A DNA stretch of 64,000 nucleotides from Amborella trichopoda (Eukaryota; Streptophyta; Magnoliopsida; Amborellales; Amborellaceae). The notes below the pieces were generated by a model, which saw only the letters and a program-made list of their open reading frames with translations, was not told the origin of the DNA and searched no databases. The position numbers and the translations under genes were made by a program. Shown here one piece after another: positions 10,381 through 19,299 of this stretch (its first letter is position 1; each line of letters begins with the position of its first letter). Location: positions 1,705,882-1,769,881 of the forward strand of contig NW_006498435.1 in assembly GCF_000471905.2 (NCBI RefSeq). Direction: 5' to 3'.

Positions 10381-12629
10381 GTTAGTGTCGTTAGTACTTC
10401 TTACTATAGTACTTAGTGTACGTACGTTCGGTTACTACTACCTTACTTACGTTCGTTTCCTTAGTTTTAAGTTTTAAAGGTAAAGTACGTAACNNNNNNN
10501 NNNNNNNNNNNNNNNNNNNNNNNNNNNNNNNNNNNNNNNNNNNNNNNNNNNNNNNNNNNNNNNNNNNNNNNNNNNNNNNNNNNNNNNNNNNNNNNNNNNN
10601 NNNNNNNNNNNNNNNNNNNNNNNNNNNNNNNNNNNNNNNNNNNNNNNNNNNNNNNNNNNNNNNNNNNNNNNNNNNNNNNNNNNNNNNNNNNNNNNNNNNN
10701 NNNNNNNNNNNNNNNNNNNNNNNNNNNNNNNNNNNNNNNNNNNNNNNNNNNNNNNNNNNNNNNNNNNNNNNNNNNNNNNNNNNNNNNNNNNNNNNNNNNN
10801 NNNNNNNNNNNNNNNNNNNNNNNNNNNNNNNNNNNNNNNNNNNNNNNNNNNNNNNNNNNNNNNNNNNNNNNNNNNNNNNNNNNNNGAGAGAGAGAGAGAC
10901 TTTAGTGCTTTGAATTCTTCATAGCTTATGCATCGGTTCATCCCTATACTGTTTCCATTTGTTTTAAAGGAAATGCAAAATTTTGAATGAAAAGCCTACC
11001 TAGATGGACTGGGCAACAGTCCCTTCACATGACCTTGTTCCAGCCGATTGTCTGGTTTAAATTGCATGGACAAGTAAGAGTAATGATCAATGTTCTTTCA
11101 TTTTATTTTATGCATAGGCATTGCGAGAGGATGCGGTTGGCAAAAGCTAGGGGCTTTTGTCAATTTTGGATCGTATTATGTTGTGGGTCTTCCTGCTTCG
11201 ATTCTGTTGGCATTTGTCTTCCATGTGGGTGGTAAGGTGAGGTTTCATAGTCTTGGCTTCTACCCTTAAAAAATGAGTATTCTAAATGGTTATACTTTAT
11301 TTAGTTTGAAAAAGTGGTGTTTTAATGACTTTTCACAGGGACTTTGGATGGGAATTCTTTGTGGGCTTCTTGCACAGGTGTTATTGCTGTCCACTATAAC
11401 TATATGCACTAATTGGCAAGAAGATGTAAGTCATCTTATGCTTTCTAATCTTCTTTTTTTGTTGATGATTGCTTTATATTCATAATGGCTGAAAAAAAAG
11501 GGCATACTCAACTACTATTTATGCAACACCAATAACTCTAGCCAGAAAGGTTGCTGAAATAGTTTCCCATTTAAGCACAAGAAAGAGACTGCTAATGGCT
11601 GATACAATTTCCAATTTAGGTGTGGGAGAGAGAGAGAGCTGGAAAGAAAAATTGGGACTCCATAGAAATACACAATCTGAAACACTAGATAATATTGCTT
11701 TGGGAACAATTCTCTTGGGACAAATCTGCCTTTGATTGTGCAACTGGGTTCTTGAAAGTTTTTTACAGCTATCCAATCTCTTATCCAATGCAAGGGAGCC
11801 TGCCGTAATTCCAATTTGGTACAAACCTGGAAGAGAGAGGAGATGAACACAAAGTAGAAGCAAGGCAAAGGATTTTCTCTTAGAATAAAATTCATCAGCT
11901 ATTTTTATGAGTATACTTCAGAATAAGATTTTATGCTGAAAATAGAAAAACTGCTAAAATACCTAGACTTTGTGAATCACCAAGATCAGATAAAGGATTG
12001 AAAAGTTAACACTCATTGGATGACTGTTACATCCGCCAGCCATGTTTTATTCAGGAAATAGCATGAAGCATCTCACCTTCTTAATTACACAAAAGGAACA
12101 ACCCTGCAATTACTACCTGACTTGCTTAATCTTAACATCTTAATTTTTAATTATTTTATTAGTCAGAATATTACAATTTTTTGCACATTACATATTTCAT
12201 TTAAAATAAATTGATTTGACCCAATGTCTGGTTCCTGAAAATTAATACTTATTGTGTCTCTATTTTTGTGACTGTGCTATACAAAAGATGTGGCATCTCT
12301 AGTTTACATAGTTTCATGAGGTTTAAAGAAGAAGTTTAGTCCTCTAGTTAATTTCCGTATGCAGTTCATGTTTTAGCATTTCCATATACTAATATTTTAA
12401 ATCAAATGCCACCCATGTTTTAACTTTCATGCCTGATATCTGTTCTTAAGGATCAATCTTTTAAGTCCTAGATTACTTTGACATGGATGAGATTCTCTCT
12501 CTTGATTTATCTGCATCCAATCAACGGATAGTTGTTTTCTGAATTTGAATTGTGCTGGTCCAGGCAAGGAAGGCAAAAGATAGAGTCTTTAGTTCTCACA
12601 TGCCTGAAACAGGGAACATGTCCCCCTGA
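343..12629 (+). CDS. MATE efflux transporter (DETOXIFICATION-16-like), 3' part, seven exons
   Basis: Proton- or cation-coupled multidrug and toxic compound extrusion transporter, expected in the plasma or vacuolar membrane, exporting organic cations and secondary metabolites. Exons read from splice sites: 343-887, 1105-1191, 1620-1676, 1791-2029, 11118-11236, 11339-11425, 12564-12629. They sum to 1200 nt, stay in one frame across every junction and give 399 residues plus TGA. Family hallmarks seen: [14 protein letters not shown] near the start, RFLQTQ, the IPSALM/C-LE-WSFE segment, [32 protein letters not shown], and [11 protein letters not shown] in exon 11118-11236. Hydrophobic segments recur as expected for a 12-helix carrier. 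Family members run about 480-500 residues, so roughly 90-100 N-terminal residues lie upstream of the window. The first exon here starts after an AG at 341-342, so an ATG at 337 is intronic. Subfamily (DTX14/16 group) is inferred from remembered similarity. The fourth intron carries the viral insertion described below. Confidence 0.93.
2076..3589 (+). repeat. Left arm of the 1.5 kb inverted repeat
   Basis: Matches the reverse complement of 8485-9984 from the leader to beyond the movement-protein region. In a 204-nt sample starting at about 2110 I count about 15 mismatches by eye (roughly 93% identity). Homology begins near the imperfect palindrome ATTAACTGGGTTAAT and stops after the shared GTGACATAT at 3581-3589. 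Confidence 0.85.
2357..3340 (+). pseudogene. Caulimovirid movement protein relic, left copy
   Basis: Starts at ATG 2357 in the same leader context as the right copy. It carries the 30K-superfamily core: a hydrophobic block with [12 protein letters not shown], then [18 protein letters not shown], a downstream NFNIPIKD segment and a C-terminal block with SRMTRMP. In family members this protein enlarges plasmodesmata for cell-to-cell movement. The frame is broken: a stop near 2495, a frame change before 2560, a TGA at 2860-2862 and another at 3169-3171. It is a decayed relic. Confidence 0.8.
3690..4834 (+). pseudogene. Caulimovirid coiled-coil / capsid N-terminal region, left copy
   Basis: A 307-codon open stretch (3911-4834), preceded in the same direction by a Pro-Ala-Glu-Ala/NWQ segment ending at a TAG at 3908-3910. 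The first 60-70 residues are rich in Leu, Glu and Gln with heptad-like spacing (coiled coil). Then comes a Gln/Tyr/Pro-rich linker and an acidic, Ser-rich tail. Caulimovirids carry coiled-coil virion-associated or capsid N-terminal segments at this place between movement protein and capsid. No counterpart exists in the right copy. Exact function is inferred from position. Confidence 0.6.
4835..5490 (+). pseudogene. Caulimovirid capsid (coat) protein relic, left copy
   Basis: Follows the coiled-coil ORF in order. The open stretch 4991-5305 contains a capsid-core-like block with [10 protein letters not shown] followed by [15 protein letters not shown], which resembles the conserved capsid core of Caulimoviridae. 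Stops occur near 4955, 4981 and 5303, and a frame shift leads to a Cys-rich segment near 5420-5450 (CSSEKQCAC), possibly the start of a zinc-binding region. The relic ends where the 30-bp array begins; no full CCHC knuckle is visible. Confidence 0.6.
5504..5643 (+). repeat. 30-bp tandem array at the junction of the inverted copies
   Basis: About 4.5 units starting near 5504, 5534, 5564, 5594 and 5624 with exact 30-bp spacing (core AGAGTGACAGGTGGCCTT). A perfect 16-bp palindrome, GTCGCTCTAGAGCGAC (5497-5512), overlaps its left edge. The array lies exactly between the end of the plus-strand capsid relic and the end of the minus-strand copy. Confidence 0.85.
5643..5906 (-). pseudogene. C-terminal open frame of the right caulimovirid copy
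   Basis: An 87-codon open frame downstream of the RNase H region on the minus strand, with a Pro-rich then Ser/Asp-rich acidic tail ending in DYDID and a stop. No domain recognised. Florendo-like viruses have additional poorly characterised sequence after RNase H, which fits by position only. Confidence 0.35.
5907..6566 (-). pseudogene. Post-RNase H tail of the right caulimovirid copy
   Basis: Minus-strand open stretch 6566-6222 starts at the RNase H terminal SRK-like motif and continues into a Glu/Asp-rich segment. Downstream sequence to 5907 is frame-broken. It is probably the C-terminal extension of the polymerase polyprotein. No independent domain was recognised. Confidence 0.4.
6560..7858 (-). 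pseudogene. Caulimovirid reverse transcriptase-RNase H relic, right copy
   Basis: RT fingers/palm block in 7615-7373 with [14 protein letters not shown] and [10 protein letters not shown], followed in another frame by the catalytic YIDD motif at 7333-7347. RNase H catalytic Asp context TDAS lies at 6898-6909, and the RNase H end is near 6560. In the family this enzyme copies pregenomic RNA to DNA. At least one single-base indel separates the RT palm block from YIDD, and many stops follow. It is inactive as it stands. Confidence 0.82.
7859..8335 (-). pseudogene. Caulimovirid aspartic protease domain, right copy
   Basis: A 158-codon open frame with the retropepsin active site DTGAS (DTG at 8257-8249) and a following LLLGFDDL motif typical of pararetroviral proteases. 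It sits directly upstream of RT, as in the polyprotein. The catalytic triplet is intact, but the frame ends before RT. The segment between movement protein and protease lacks any capsid sequence. Confidence 0.8.
8485..9984 (-). repeat. Right arm of the 1.5 kb inverted repeat
   Basis: Reverse-complement partner of 2076-3589. The movement-protein ATG lies 282 nt from the arm end, against 281 nt in the left arm, so the two leaders are nearly equal in length. Confidence 0.85.
8780..9702 (-). pseudogene. Caulimovirid movement protein relic, right copy
   Basis: Starts with ATG at 9702. Same 30K-type core as the left copy ([34 protein letters not shown]). A stop near 9367 splits it into 9702-9367 and 9291-8920, and a frame shift precedes the C-terminal SRMTRMP block (8981-8787). 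Different lesions from the left copy show that the two copies decayed independently. Confidence 0.8.
10332..10377 (+). repeat. (GA)n microsatellite
   Basis: Pure GA dinucleotide run; a second GA run follows the assembly gap at 10886. Confidence 0.9.
10378..10493 (+). other. Probable corrupted duplicate sequence bordering the gap
   Basis: This stretch resembles the sequence after the gap (about 10901-10985), but with many extra TAC/CGT-like insertions. Shared words in the same order include TTAGTG, ACTTC/TTCTTC, GGTT, GTTTCC and GTTTTAAAGG. It reads like an uncorrected copy left by gap filling rather than real genomic sequence. Confidence 0.5.
10494..10885. other. Assembly gap (392 N)
   Basis: Run of N between two GA microsatellites, inside the MATE intron. 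It does not touch an exon. Confidence 0.99.
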
Positions 12630-13367
12630 AGAAATCTAAAATCATCCATGCCACGACACAAGGAAAAGCAAGGACATTATCATGCAGAACAGATTGTTAC
12701 ATGGCTCCATCGTTTGGACGGCTCATTTTGTATCAGTGAGTACATTTTTGGGGTCTGTACAATTTAACAAACATGCTCTATATAATATTATCTTCATAAC
12801 CACATGGGAACTGTGGTCACTACATTCAGCACTTTCAAATTAATGGGTTGGATGGTGAGTCTGGGATTCAGATGATGACCCTCATCACCACATTTCACAT
12901 GGTCATCGGGATGGAGCCACTGCAACCTATAGTGTAAGATGTAGACTTCAAAATTTGCAGGTGTTGAATGACATTTCTGGGGAGATCAAGCAGAAGTTCA
13001 AAACCTTCTGTACATCCAAATCTTGTTGAAAGAAAAAAAACAAGGGAAACTTTTTATATGCTTCTATACATGTGAGTTACATTTGTCTGGGGTACTCTTG
13101 TACTGATGTCACAACAAAATAGTGAAAACCGGCTCAGTTAGTAGTCCCTAATGAATACCAAACTCGTTTTGCAACTACAAATCTCTCTGATTGCCTCCTT
13201 TCTCACAGCCCAAACGCTTAAAATTTTCACTAATGAAACTCACCTCTAATGCCGTTAACCCATACAACAAAACCCCAGAGAAGTCGCGAAAAAATGATTG
13301 CAAGACGGTAAAACTCCCTCGGAAAAATAAGTTTTTAAGGAGGGAAGAACCTTCCATAAGGGGCCAT
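12630..13367 (+). other. MATE 3' flank, no further gene seen
   Basis: AT-rich sequence after the MATE stop. Presumably it holds the 3' UTR; I see no convincing polyadenylation signal, ORF or repeat. Confidence 0.5.
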
Positions 13368-13464
13368 CACTTGGTACGACGGTAAAAGGTTCGGGTAGCC
13401 AGTGCAAGAGCGTGAGTTTGCGTCCTGAGAGCATGCACTTTGTGCATAAGCAAAAGGTTAAGAC
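13368..13464 (+). repeat. SINE-like, tRNA-derived repeat, copy 1
   Basis: About 95 bp closely matched by 13543-13636 (shared CGGGTAGCCA, CTTTGTGCATAAGCAAAA). TTGGTACGACGGTAAAAGG resembles a pol III A box and TTGCGTCCTGAG sits where a B box would be. tRNA origin is inference; the duplication is seen directly. Confidence 0.4.
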
Positions 13465-13542
13465 CAGTGGTTTAAAAATCGGCGAGTCGCAACATACTCG
13501 CCCGAGTCGGCATGGGAATCGGTGACCCTATACCGATTTTTG

Positions 13543-13636
13543 TGTCGGTAAAAAGCTCGGGTAGCCAACGCAAGAGCGCGGGTTAGAGTCTTGAGAGCAG
13601 GCACTTTGTGCATAAGCAAAAAGTTAGGACCAGTGG
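13543..13636 (+). repeat. SINE-like, tRNA-derived repeat, copy 2
   Basis: Second copy of the 13368-13464 unit, with GCGCGGGTTAGAGTCTTGAG in the B-box position. It lies just inside the hAT-like element and is again followed by ACCAGTGGTTTTAAAA, so unit plus element end were duplicated together. Confidence 0.4.
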
Positions 13637-13748
13637 TTTTAAAAGAAAACTACACCAAGCGCGAAAGCTGTTGCTTTAATGCCTCGTGTAGTATACTTCA
13701 CTCGCTCAGCTCTTGCAGGGTAAAAAAGCAAACCAACGAATCCCAGCA

Positions 13749-13863
13749 AGAAAATGGATGCGCTAGCTAGCATTAGCGCCCTTGCTTCTTGCTTTCGAGC
13801 CAGCGAAGAAAACGGATGCGCTAGCTAGCGTTAGCGCCCTGGCTTCTTGGCTTTCGAGCCTAC
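13749..13863 (+). repeat. 57-bp tandem duplication with GCTAGCTAGC palindrome
   Basis: Two units (13749-13805 and 13806-13863), each with GCGCTAGCTAGC(A/G)TTAGCGC, a near-perfect palindrome. Confidence 0.8.
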
Positions 13864-14029
13864 GCTTGCTGGCTTTTTGCTCTTGCGAAGCCCTCGTTTA
13901 AAAATCGGCGAGTCAGAACGGACTCGCCCGAGTTGGCACGGGAATCGGTGACCCCGTGCCGATTTTTGTGTAAAACTCATGACATCATAAACTAGCGGTT
14001 CTCGCTAGTATGATGTCACAAGATCTGTT

Positions 14030-14250
14030 GCGGTTGACGTCACCATGCTCCACACGTGTGAATACATCTCGTGTGGCTGACATCACCATGCTCCACGTGT
14101 GTGAATACATCTTGTGTGTGTCGCACGTTTGAATACATCTCACGTGCGTTGCGCACGTGCTGCTGACGTCACCATACTCTACGCGTGTGTATACATCTTG
14201 TATGTGTCGCACGTTTGAATACATCTCACGTGCGTTGCGCGTGTTCAAAA
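14030..14250 (+). repeat. ACGT-rich tandem repeats
   Basis: Degenerate units built from CACGTGTGAATACATCT, GTGTGTCGCACGTTTG and TGACGTCACCAT. They contain several CACGTG (G-box) and TGACGTCA (C-box) cores. Whether these bind bZIP factors in vivo is unknown. Confidence 0.65.
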
Positions 14251-14427
14251 ATTTTATGTGCACCCCACGTGGTTCCCATCCCAACATATCGTTTAGAAGA
14301 ATTGATAGTTCAATTGTTTATATACCCAAGGTTTGTCCCACCTCTCTTCGATGTGTGACAATTCTCAATGCCCAACATTGAGATGTTAAATCAATATAGT
14401 GATTTATTATAGCATAATATAGTAAAT

Positions 14428-14500
14428 GTGGTGTAGCGGGGAGTTGGTTATCACGTTAGATTTCTACATGGGAAGTCTCAGGTTTGAACCTCCATGGCAT
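14428..14500 (+). pseudogene. tRNA-Val-like relic
   Basis: The GTGGTGTAG ... GTTGGTTATCACGT segment matches the 5' half (A box) of plant tRNA-Val. GGTTTGAACC at 14481-14490 is a T-arm/B box. An extra GCGGG-like insertion and a lost anticodon stem make it non-functional. It may be a SINE head or a tRNA pseudogene. Confidence 0.5.
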
Positions 14501-14509
14501 TAATTTTTT

Positions 14510-15030
14510 TTCTTTTGTCAAATATCATAAAAACTAATTTTTCCTTTGTCAAATAATGTCACAAAAAAAATGTGTCTTATTTTTGTCTTAAATAATATCA
14601 TAAAAAATAATATCAAGGAAGAAAATAATATCATAAAAAATAATAAACTGGAAAATACTAATGTCATAAAAAAACAAAAAAAAACGTTCTATTTTTATCT
14701 TCTCAAAAACAAAATAAGGCAAAAAATAATATCATCAAAAAAATATAAGGAAAAAATAATATAAATGAGAAAAATAATGTCATGAAAAAAAATAAAAAGG
14801 AAGAAAATAATGTCATATAAAAAAGAAAAAAAAAGTTTTATTTTTATCTTCCAAAAAAAATAAAAGGAAAATAATAATATCATCAAAAAAATAAAAAGAA
14901 AAAAATTGAAATAAATAATAATACAACAAGAATTTCTTGTCAAAAAACAATTTATCTTCTAAAAAAAATAAAAAGAAGAAAATAATGTCATCAAAAAATA
15001 AAAGAAAAAAAATAAAATAAAAGATAATAC
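14510..15030 (+). repeat. AT-rich minisatellite-like DNA
   Basis: Irregular units built on AAAATAATGTCAT(A/C)AAAAAAATAAAAGG, alternating with TTTTATCTTCT. Open frames here are low-complexity shadows. Confidence 0.7.
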
Positions 15031-15424
15031 AATAATTTGATATTTTAGTGGCCATTTTTTCATCGATTTAATCTATTCTTTATTGTAGTCTATGTATGAT
15101 TATATATTTTATCAATGATGATTCTATGATTTTTCTTTAATATAATGCAAATTTAATGATTAACATAACTTCAAACGGGGAAAGAACATCTCAATATTGA
15201 CAAATTGATGAAAAAAATAAAATGATAATGTAGTACCCATATTTCTTATTGGATTCTTAAAAAACATCTATAATGAATTTTAATAATTTTTTTGGATTTT
15301 TTTTAAGGCTTAATCTGAACGACTCGGTCGACTCCCAATCCAGATCACCGATTCACCGATCCAAGTGAATTTTGAGGTATCTGATCTGGGTCACTGATCC
15401 CGTTTTTAAACCACTGGTTAGAAC

Positions 15425-16670
15425 CATTTTTAGCCTACCAAAACCTTGTTTAGGGGGGGACCAGCACTAGGTTTCGGTCCTTTAATGATAAAAATTCTCT
15501 TTGGGGTATAGTTGCGATAATTATTTGCTCTCCTTTTGTTGAGCCAATCCCCTAGAAACTTTCTTTCTTTGTAATACAATTTTCATGTTTCACTCTAGTG
15601 AAGTACATGCCCTTCTTGTTGCTCTCCTGTGATAATCCACGTATTGATAAGAACCAATAAGTTATTCTTGAGCTAGGCGCAGTAGGAGTCCTAGAGTAGC
15701 GGAAACCGAAAAAATAAAATAAATTATTTGAAGATAGTATGGGGATTATGTACCTTTTGCATACCTCATCTGTCTTTTTAGTTTTGTTTGTTCTTTTTCA
15801 TGCATTGAGAGTTCGATTCGGCCGTTTTATGTCTTCCTTCTGATATCTTCATGGATAGGTTTCAACAAGAGTGTAAATATATGGTGTGATGCGCTAGGAT
15901 ATATAAACTTTTGGCTTTATGTTTTCCCCAAGGAATGATAAAGTTTTGAAAAAAGGACCAAAGCACATTCTAGCCTAGTGAAAGAATGAAATAAATATTA
16001 TTATAATATAAAGGTTATATTATTATTGTTATGATAACAGCAGATTCTTTGTGCCATGCCCCGAGTTGTAGGCATAGGTTGGGGGTGGTTTGAACCTTGT
16101 TGGATCCGTGTCCGGGTCCGGGTTTGAGTCTGGCCTCCCATGTATATTTGGCTAGGACCAACCGTACACAGACCCGACCCATTAACATCCATACTTATCT
16201 TACACCAAAAAGAAAAAAGAAAAAAAAAAAAATCTTAACATGCACAAAAAAATATTGGAAACTTTTGGAGGATGAGCTAACTTAACCAGTATAGGCATCT
16301 ATTGTGTATACACTAAATGATCGAAATACCCCTTTTTTTTTTTTATATGTTAACAGTGGAAATGGATGGTTGAACGTTATGTTGAGGCATCAGAATGGAG
16401 ACCCTAAATTAGAGGTGTTAAAACTTAAATAAAAGGAATGGAGACTATAAATTAGAGGGAACTTTAATAAAGGGAAAGAAACAGTTGAAGAATGGGAAGG
16501 GTCCTCTTGTTTTTTCTCTTCCTAGCTCCATCTTGGATAAGAAATGAAAGAATTGGAACACATTTGTGGCCTGGTAAACTAGCAAAGTAAAAAAGGATGA
16601 AAGTGCATTATTTCTAAATTATTATGTTCAGAGTAGTATCAACTATTTCTAAATTATTATGAGTCCTTAA
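15425..16670 (+). other. No recognisable gene
   Basis: AT-rich unique-looking DNA with a short GTCCGGGTCCGGGTTT duplication near 16110. I see no ORF or element that I can name. Confidence 0.5.
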
Positions 16671-16674
16671 CATT

Positions 16675-17480
16675 CAGAGAGAGAGAGGGCAAGAGAGGAT
16701 GGGAAAGGGAGAGACAGACCGGCTGTTACTGCCTGTCCGAATGAGGGAGGAGAAGGGGAACGAGAGATAGAGAGATCGGATTGGCGATTGCTGTTGGCCC
16801 AGATGGGGGGAAGGGGAACAAGAGAGAGAGAGAGAGAAAGAGGGAGAGAGTGACAAATCGGCTGCTAATCCAAAAGAGTGAAGGAGAGAAGAGGGGAAGA
16901 AGAAAAGAGGGAAGAGAGAGAGAAGGGGCGAACCGGTAGTGACTATCGGTCTAGATGAGGGGAAAGGGAGAATGAGAGAGAGATGGCAGAGGGTTACAGA
17001 CCGGCAGTGACGGCTAGTCCAAAAGAGAGAAGGAGAGAAGAGGGGAAGAAGAAGACAGGGAAAAGTGACGAAACAGTTCAGGTGAGAGGGGGAGGGCAGA
17101 GAAACGAGAGAGAGAAAGAAGAGGGGGATTGATGGTTGTTGCCAGTCCAGATGTGAGGGGGAGGAAGAGACACATGAGAGAGAGAAAAGAGTGACAGACC
17201 GGCAGTGACTACCGGTCCAGAAAAGAGAAGGAGAGAAGGGGGGAAGAAGAAGAGAGGGAAGAGTGATGGATCGGCAGCCTGCCGGTCCAGGCGAGAGGGG
17301 AAGGGTAGAGAAACAAGAGAGGAAAAAAAAGAGATGGACCGACCGGCAAATGCTGCCGCGCTAGACGAGTGGGGGAGGAAGAGAAACAAGAGGGAGAGGG
17401 AGAAAAGAGTAACAGACCGGTAGTGATTGCCAGTCCAGAAGTGATAAGGAGAGCGAAGGGGAAGAAGAAGGGAGAGATGT
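16675..17480 (+). repeat. GA-rich satellite-like tandem repeats
   Basis: Repeats of a GA/GGGGAAGAAGAA-rich tract alternating with ACCGG(C/T)AGTGACTACCGGTCCAGA-like cores, seen at about 16720, 16935, 17000, 17200, 17275 and 17415. The purine bias opens long shadow frames on both strands that are not genes. Confidence 0.75.
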
Positions 17481-17499
17481 AAAACAAGAAGAAGAAAGG

Positions 17500-18480
17500 G
17501 GACTGTTTACCTAATTGTAAACCGAGCCGCTTCGAGTCCTCTTCTCATGAGGCTGGACCTTCAGGCTAAGGGATGGTGCCAATGGGCTAAGGGATGGTGG
17601 ACTTAGGTTGGGTAGAGAGGGTTAGAAGAAGGGTTTAGGGTTTGAAGTGGGCTATGGACTACGGTAGTTGCTAGGTGGTTGGCTGCTGATCTAGGGGCAA
17701 GGCAAAGTACTAAGGGACACAAATATTCTCTCTCCTCTCTCTCAAACATGAAGGGAATGCATGCACTAAGGAAACAAGCTCAAGAACACTCTCTTTTCAA
17801 TAACTTGTGAGCTTAGGGTTACAAATGAACATAACATGCTTTTATATCATACCCTTGAAACATGGATGGATGATCAAAAGAAAGAAAAATTGTTGAAAAA
17901 TACAAATAAAGTGATTTAATGAATCAATCCCGTTTTTACAAAAACTGACCAAATTGCCTCTAGCCACAAACTTCCAAATGGCAAAACCATCCCTCAAAAA
18001 GGGGCCTCTTGCCATGGCCATGTTTCGGGCTTCCTTTTGGCTTCTTCTGAGAACCTTTTGATTGAGCAAATGCTATAAGAATGTTGAGCTTGCTAAGGGG
18101 ATCGCTTTGGTACCCATTAGCAAGCTCGAGAAGGATTTTTTGCCATGTTTTGAAATTCTTGCTAAAATCCATAAACTTGATTTCTCTTTGCTTTGCCTTT
18201 TTTTTGCCCTTCTGCTCAGCTCAAATCATTGGGGAATCCATTTGGTGTTCTTTTGATCACTTCAGTGATTTTGGAGGTTGCCGAAAAGTGGAATTCTGGT
18301 GCCGAAAAATGTGCCTTCTTTCTAGCCTTGATATGATACTTTTCGAGCTTCCATTTCGAGTCTATGAGTACTCAAAACGAACCCCTTCGAGTCATGATCG
18401 CAATGGACCTATTCTTGAAGTCGTTGGTGCTCGAATCTCATGTTATGGTAAAAATCATTGCCTAATATAATTTTTGGATG
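17500..18480 (-). repeat. Possible decayed LTR of the Tat-like family
   Basis: Layout resembles 36540-38870: GA-rich tandem DNA, then a TTTATAT-type box near 17838-17846 read on minus, then text with GAGCTTCC and TATGAGTACT words found in the other LTRs. Similarity is loose and by eye only. Confidence 0.3.
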
Positions 18481-19299
18481 ATAGTTCATTATATTATGAA
18501 TAAGCCATAGGAACTCCCTAAATTTTCCCTTTTCACAAGTTAATACGATGGCATTATAAGATGATGATAGGTCGATAACTTTTGTGTGTCTAGATAGTTG
18601 TACTTGTGCCCTTCGTATCAGCTATGACTTTCCAATATTCAATAGCTGATAACTTCATTCTTTCTTGAGGATACGAAATGACAGGAGTATTAGCTTTTCT
18701 TAAAGTGTTTCCAAACAATAACTTAAATTTCCAATTGGGAGGCCATTTATATAGCATGGCCCTAAGGGATCACCCTTTCTTTTTTATTCTTTTTATTTGA
18801 CAAGTTATTCGGGCTTTCTCTTTTATTATTGCCCTATGATGTGGCAGGTTAACATTCACTTGTGTTGGTTCCTTGACACTTCCATTATGACATGTATGCT
18901 AAATATGTATGCCATCTTCCTAATTCATGTGTCAAGGACATATGTACCATGACGTGTTACCTTATCAATCGTTTTGTTTTAACCCCACTATTCCCTTTTA
19001 AAATGCTTTAGACGGAAAAAAAAAAAAGTGTACAGATGACGCCCCAAACTGCTTGCTGCATAGCTGTTTTTCTCTCTCGTTTTTTTTTAGCATTTAGTCT
19101 CTCTCTCTCTCTCTTGATGTCTACCCTCTATTAATTCCTCATCTTTTGCTGGAGGACTCATGCTTCCATGATTAGCCCCTTACATCTCACAAAAAATTCA
19201 TGGCCATGGGGTCTTTCAGAGGTTTTTTCGCTTTCCCTCTTACAAACACAATGAGCTCCTCTCTCTAGCCGAATTTTTATCGGAAGCTCCTTCTCAAAT

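Larger units (their letters stand above)
2030..11117 (+). other. Expanded intron of the MATE gene (9.1 kb)
   Basis: The donor GT is at 2030-2031, straight after the codon start of a conserved LSG. The acceptor AG is at 11116-11117, straight before the conserved GIARGCGW block. Most of the length is the inverted caulimovirid pair (about 2076-9984); the rest is AT-rich sequence, a GA microsatellite and an assembly gap. All flanking exons remain open, so the insertion did not destroy the reading frame. Confidence 0.85.
13465..15416. mobile_element. Non-autonomous hAT-like DNA transposon
   Basis: The left end CAGTGGTTTAAAAA (13465-13478) is the exact inverted partner of the right end (15403-15416). 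Flanking 8-bp sequences GTTAAGAC and GTTAGAAC match at 6 of 8 positions, as expected for an aged hAT target-site duplication. Both subterminal regions carry repeats of the GTGACC/ATCGG type. No transposase ORF is present. The interior holds tandem repeats, a tRNA-like relic and AT-rich DNA. Confidence 0.55.

Noticed and set aside
10416..10941. Long ORFs crossing the N gap
   Set aside because: Composed almost entirely of unknown residues.
14546..15055. Lys/Asn/Ile- and Phe-rich ORFs
   Set aside because: Low-complexity AT-rich repeats within the hAT-like element.
17078..17487. Overlapping Ser/Leu/Pro-rich and Arg/Glu-rich ORFs
   Set aside because: Produced by GA-rich tandem repeats that lack stops on both strands; no domain or coding signature.
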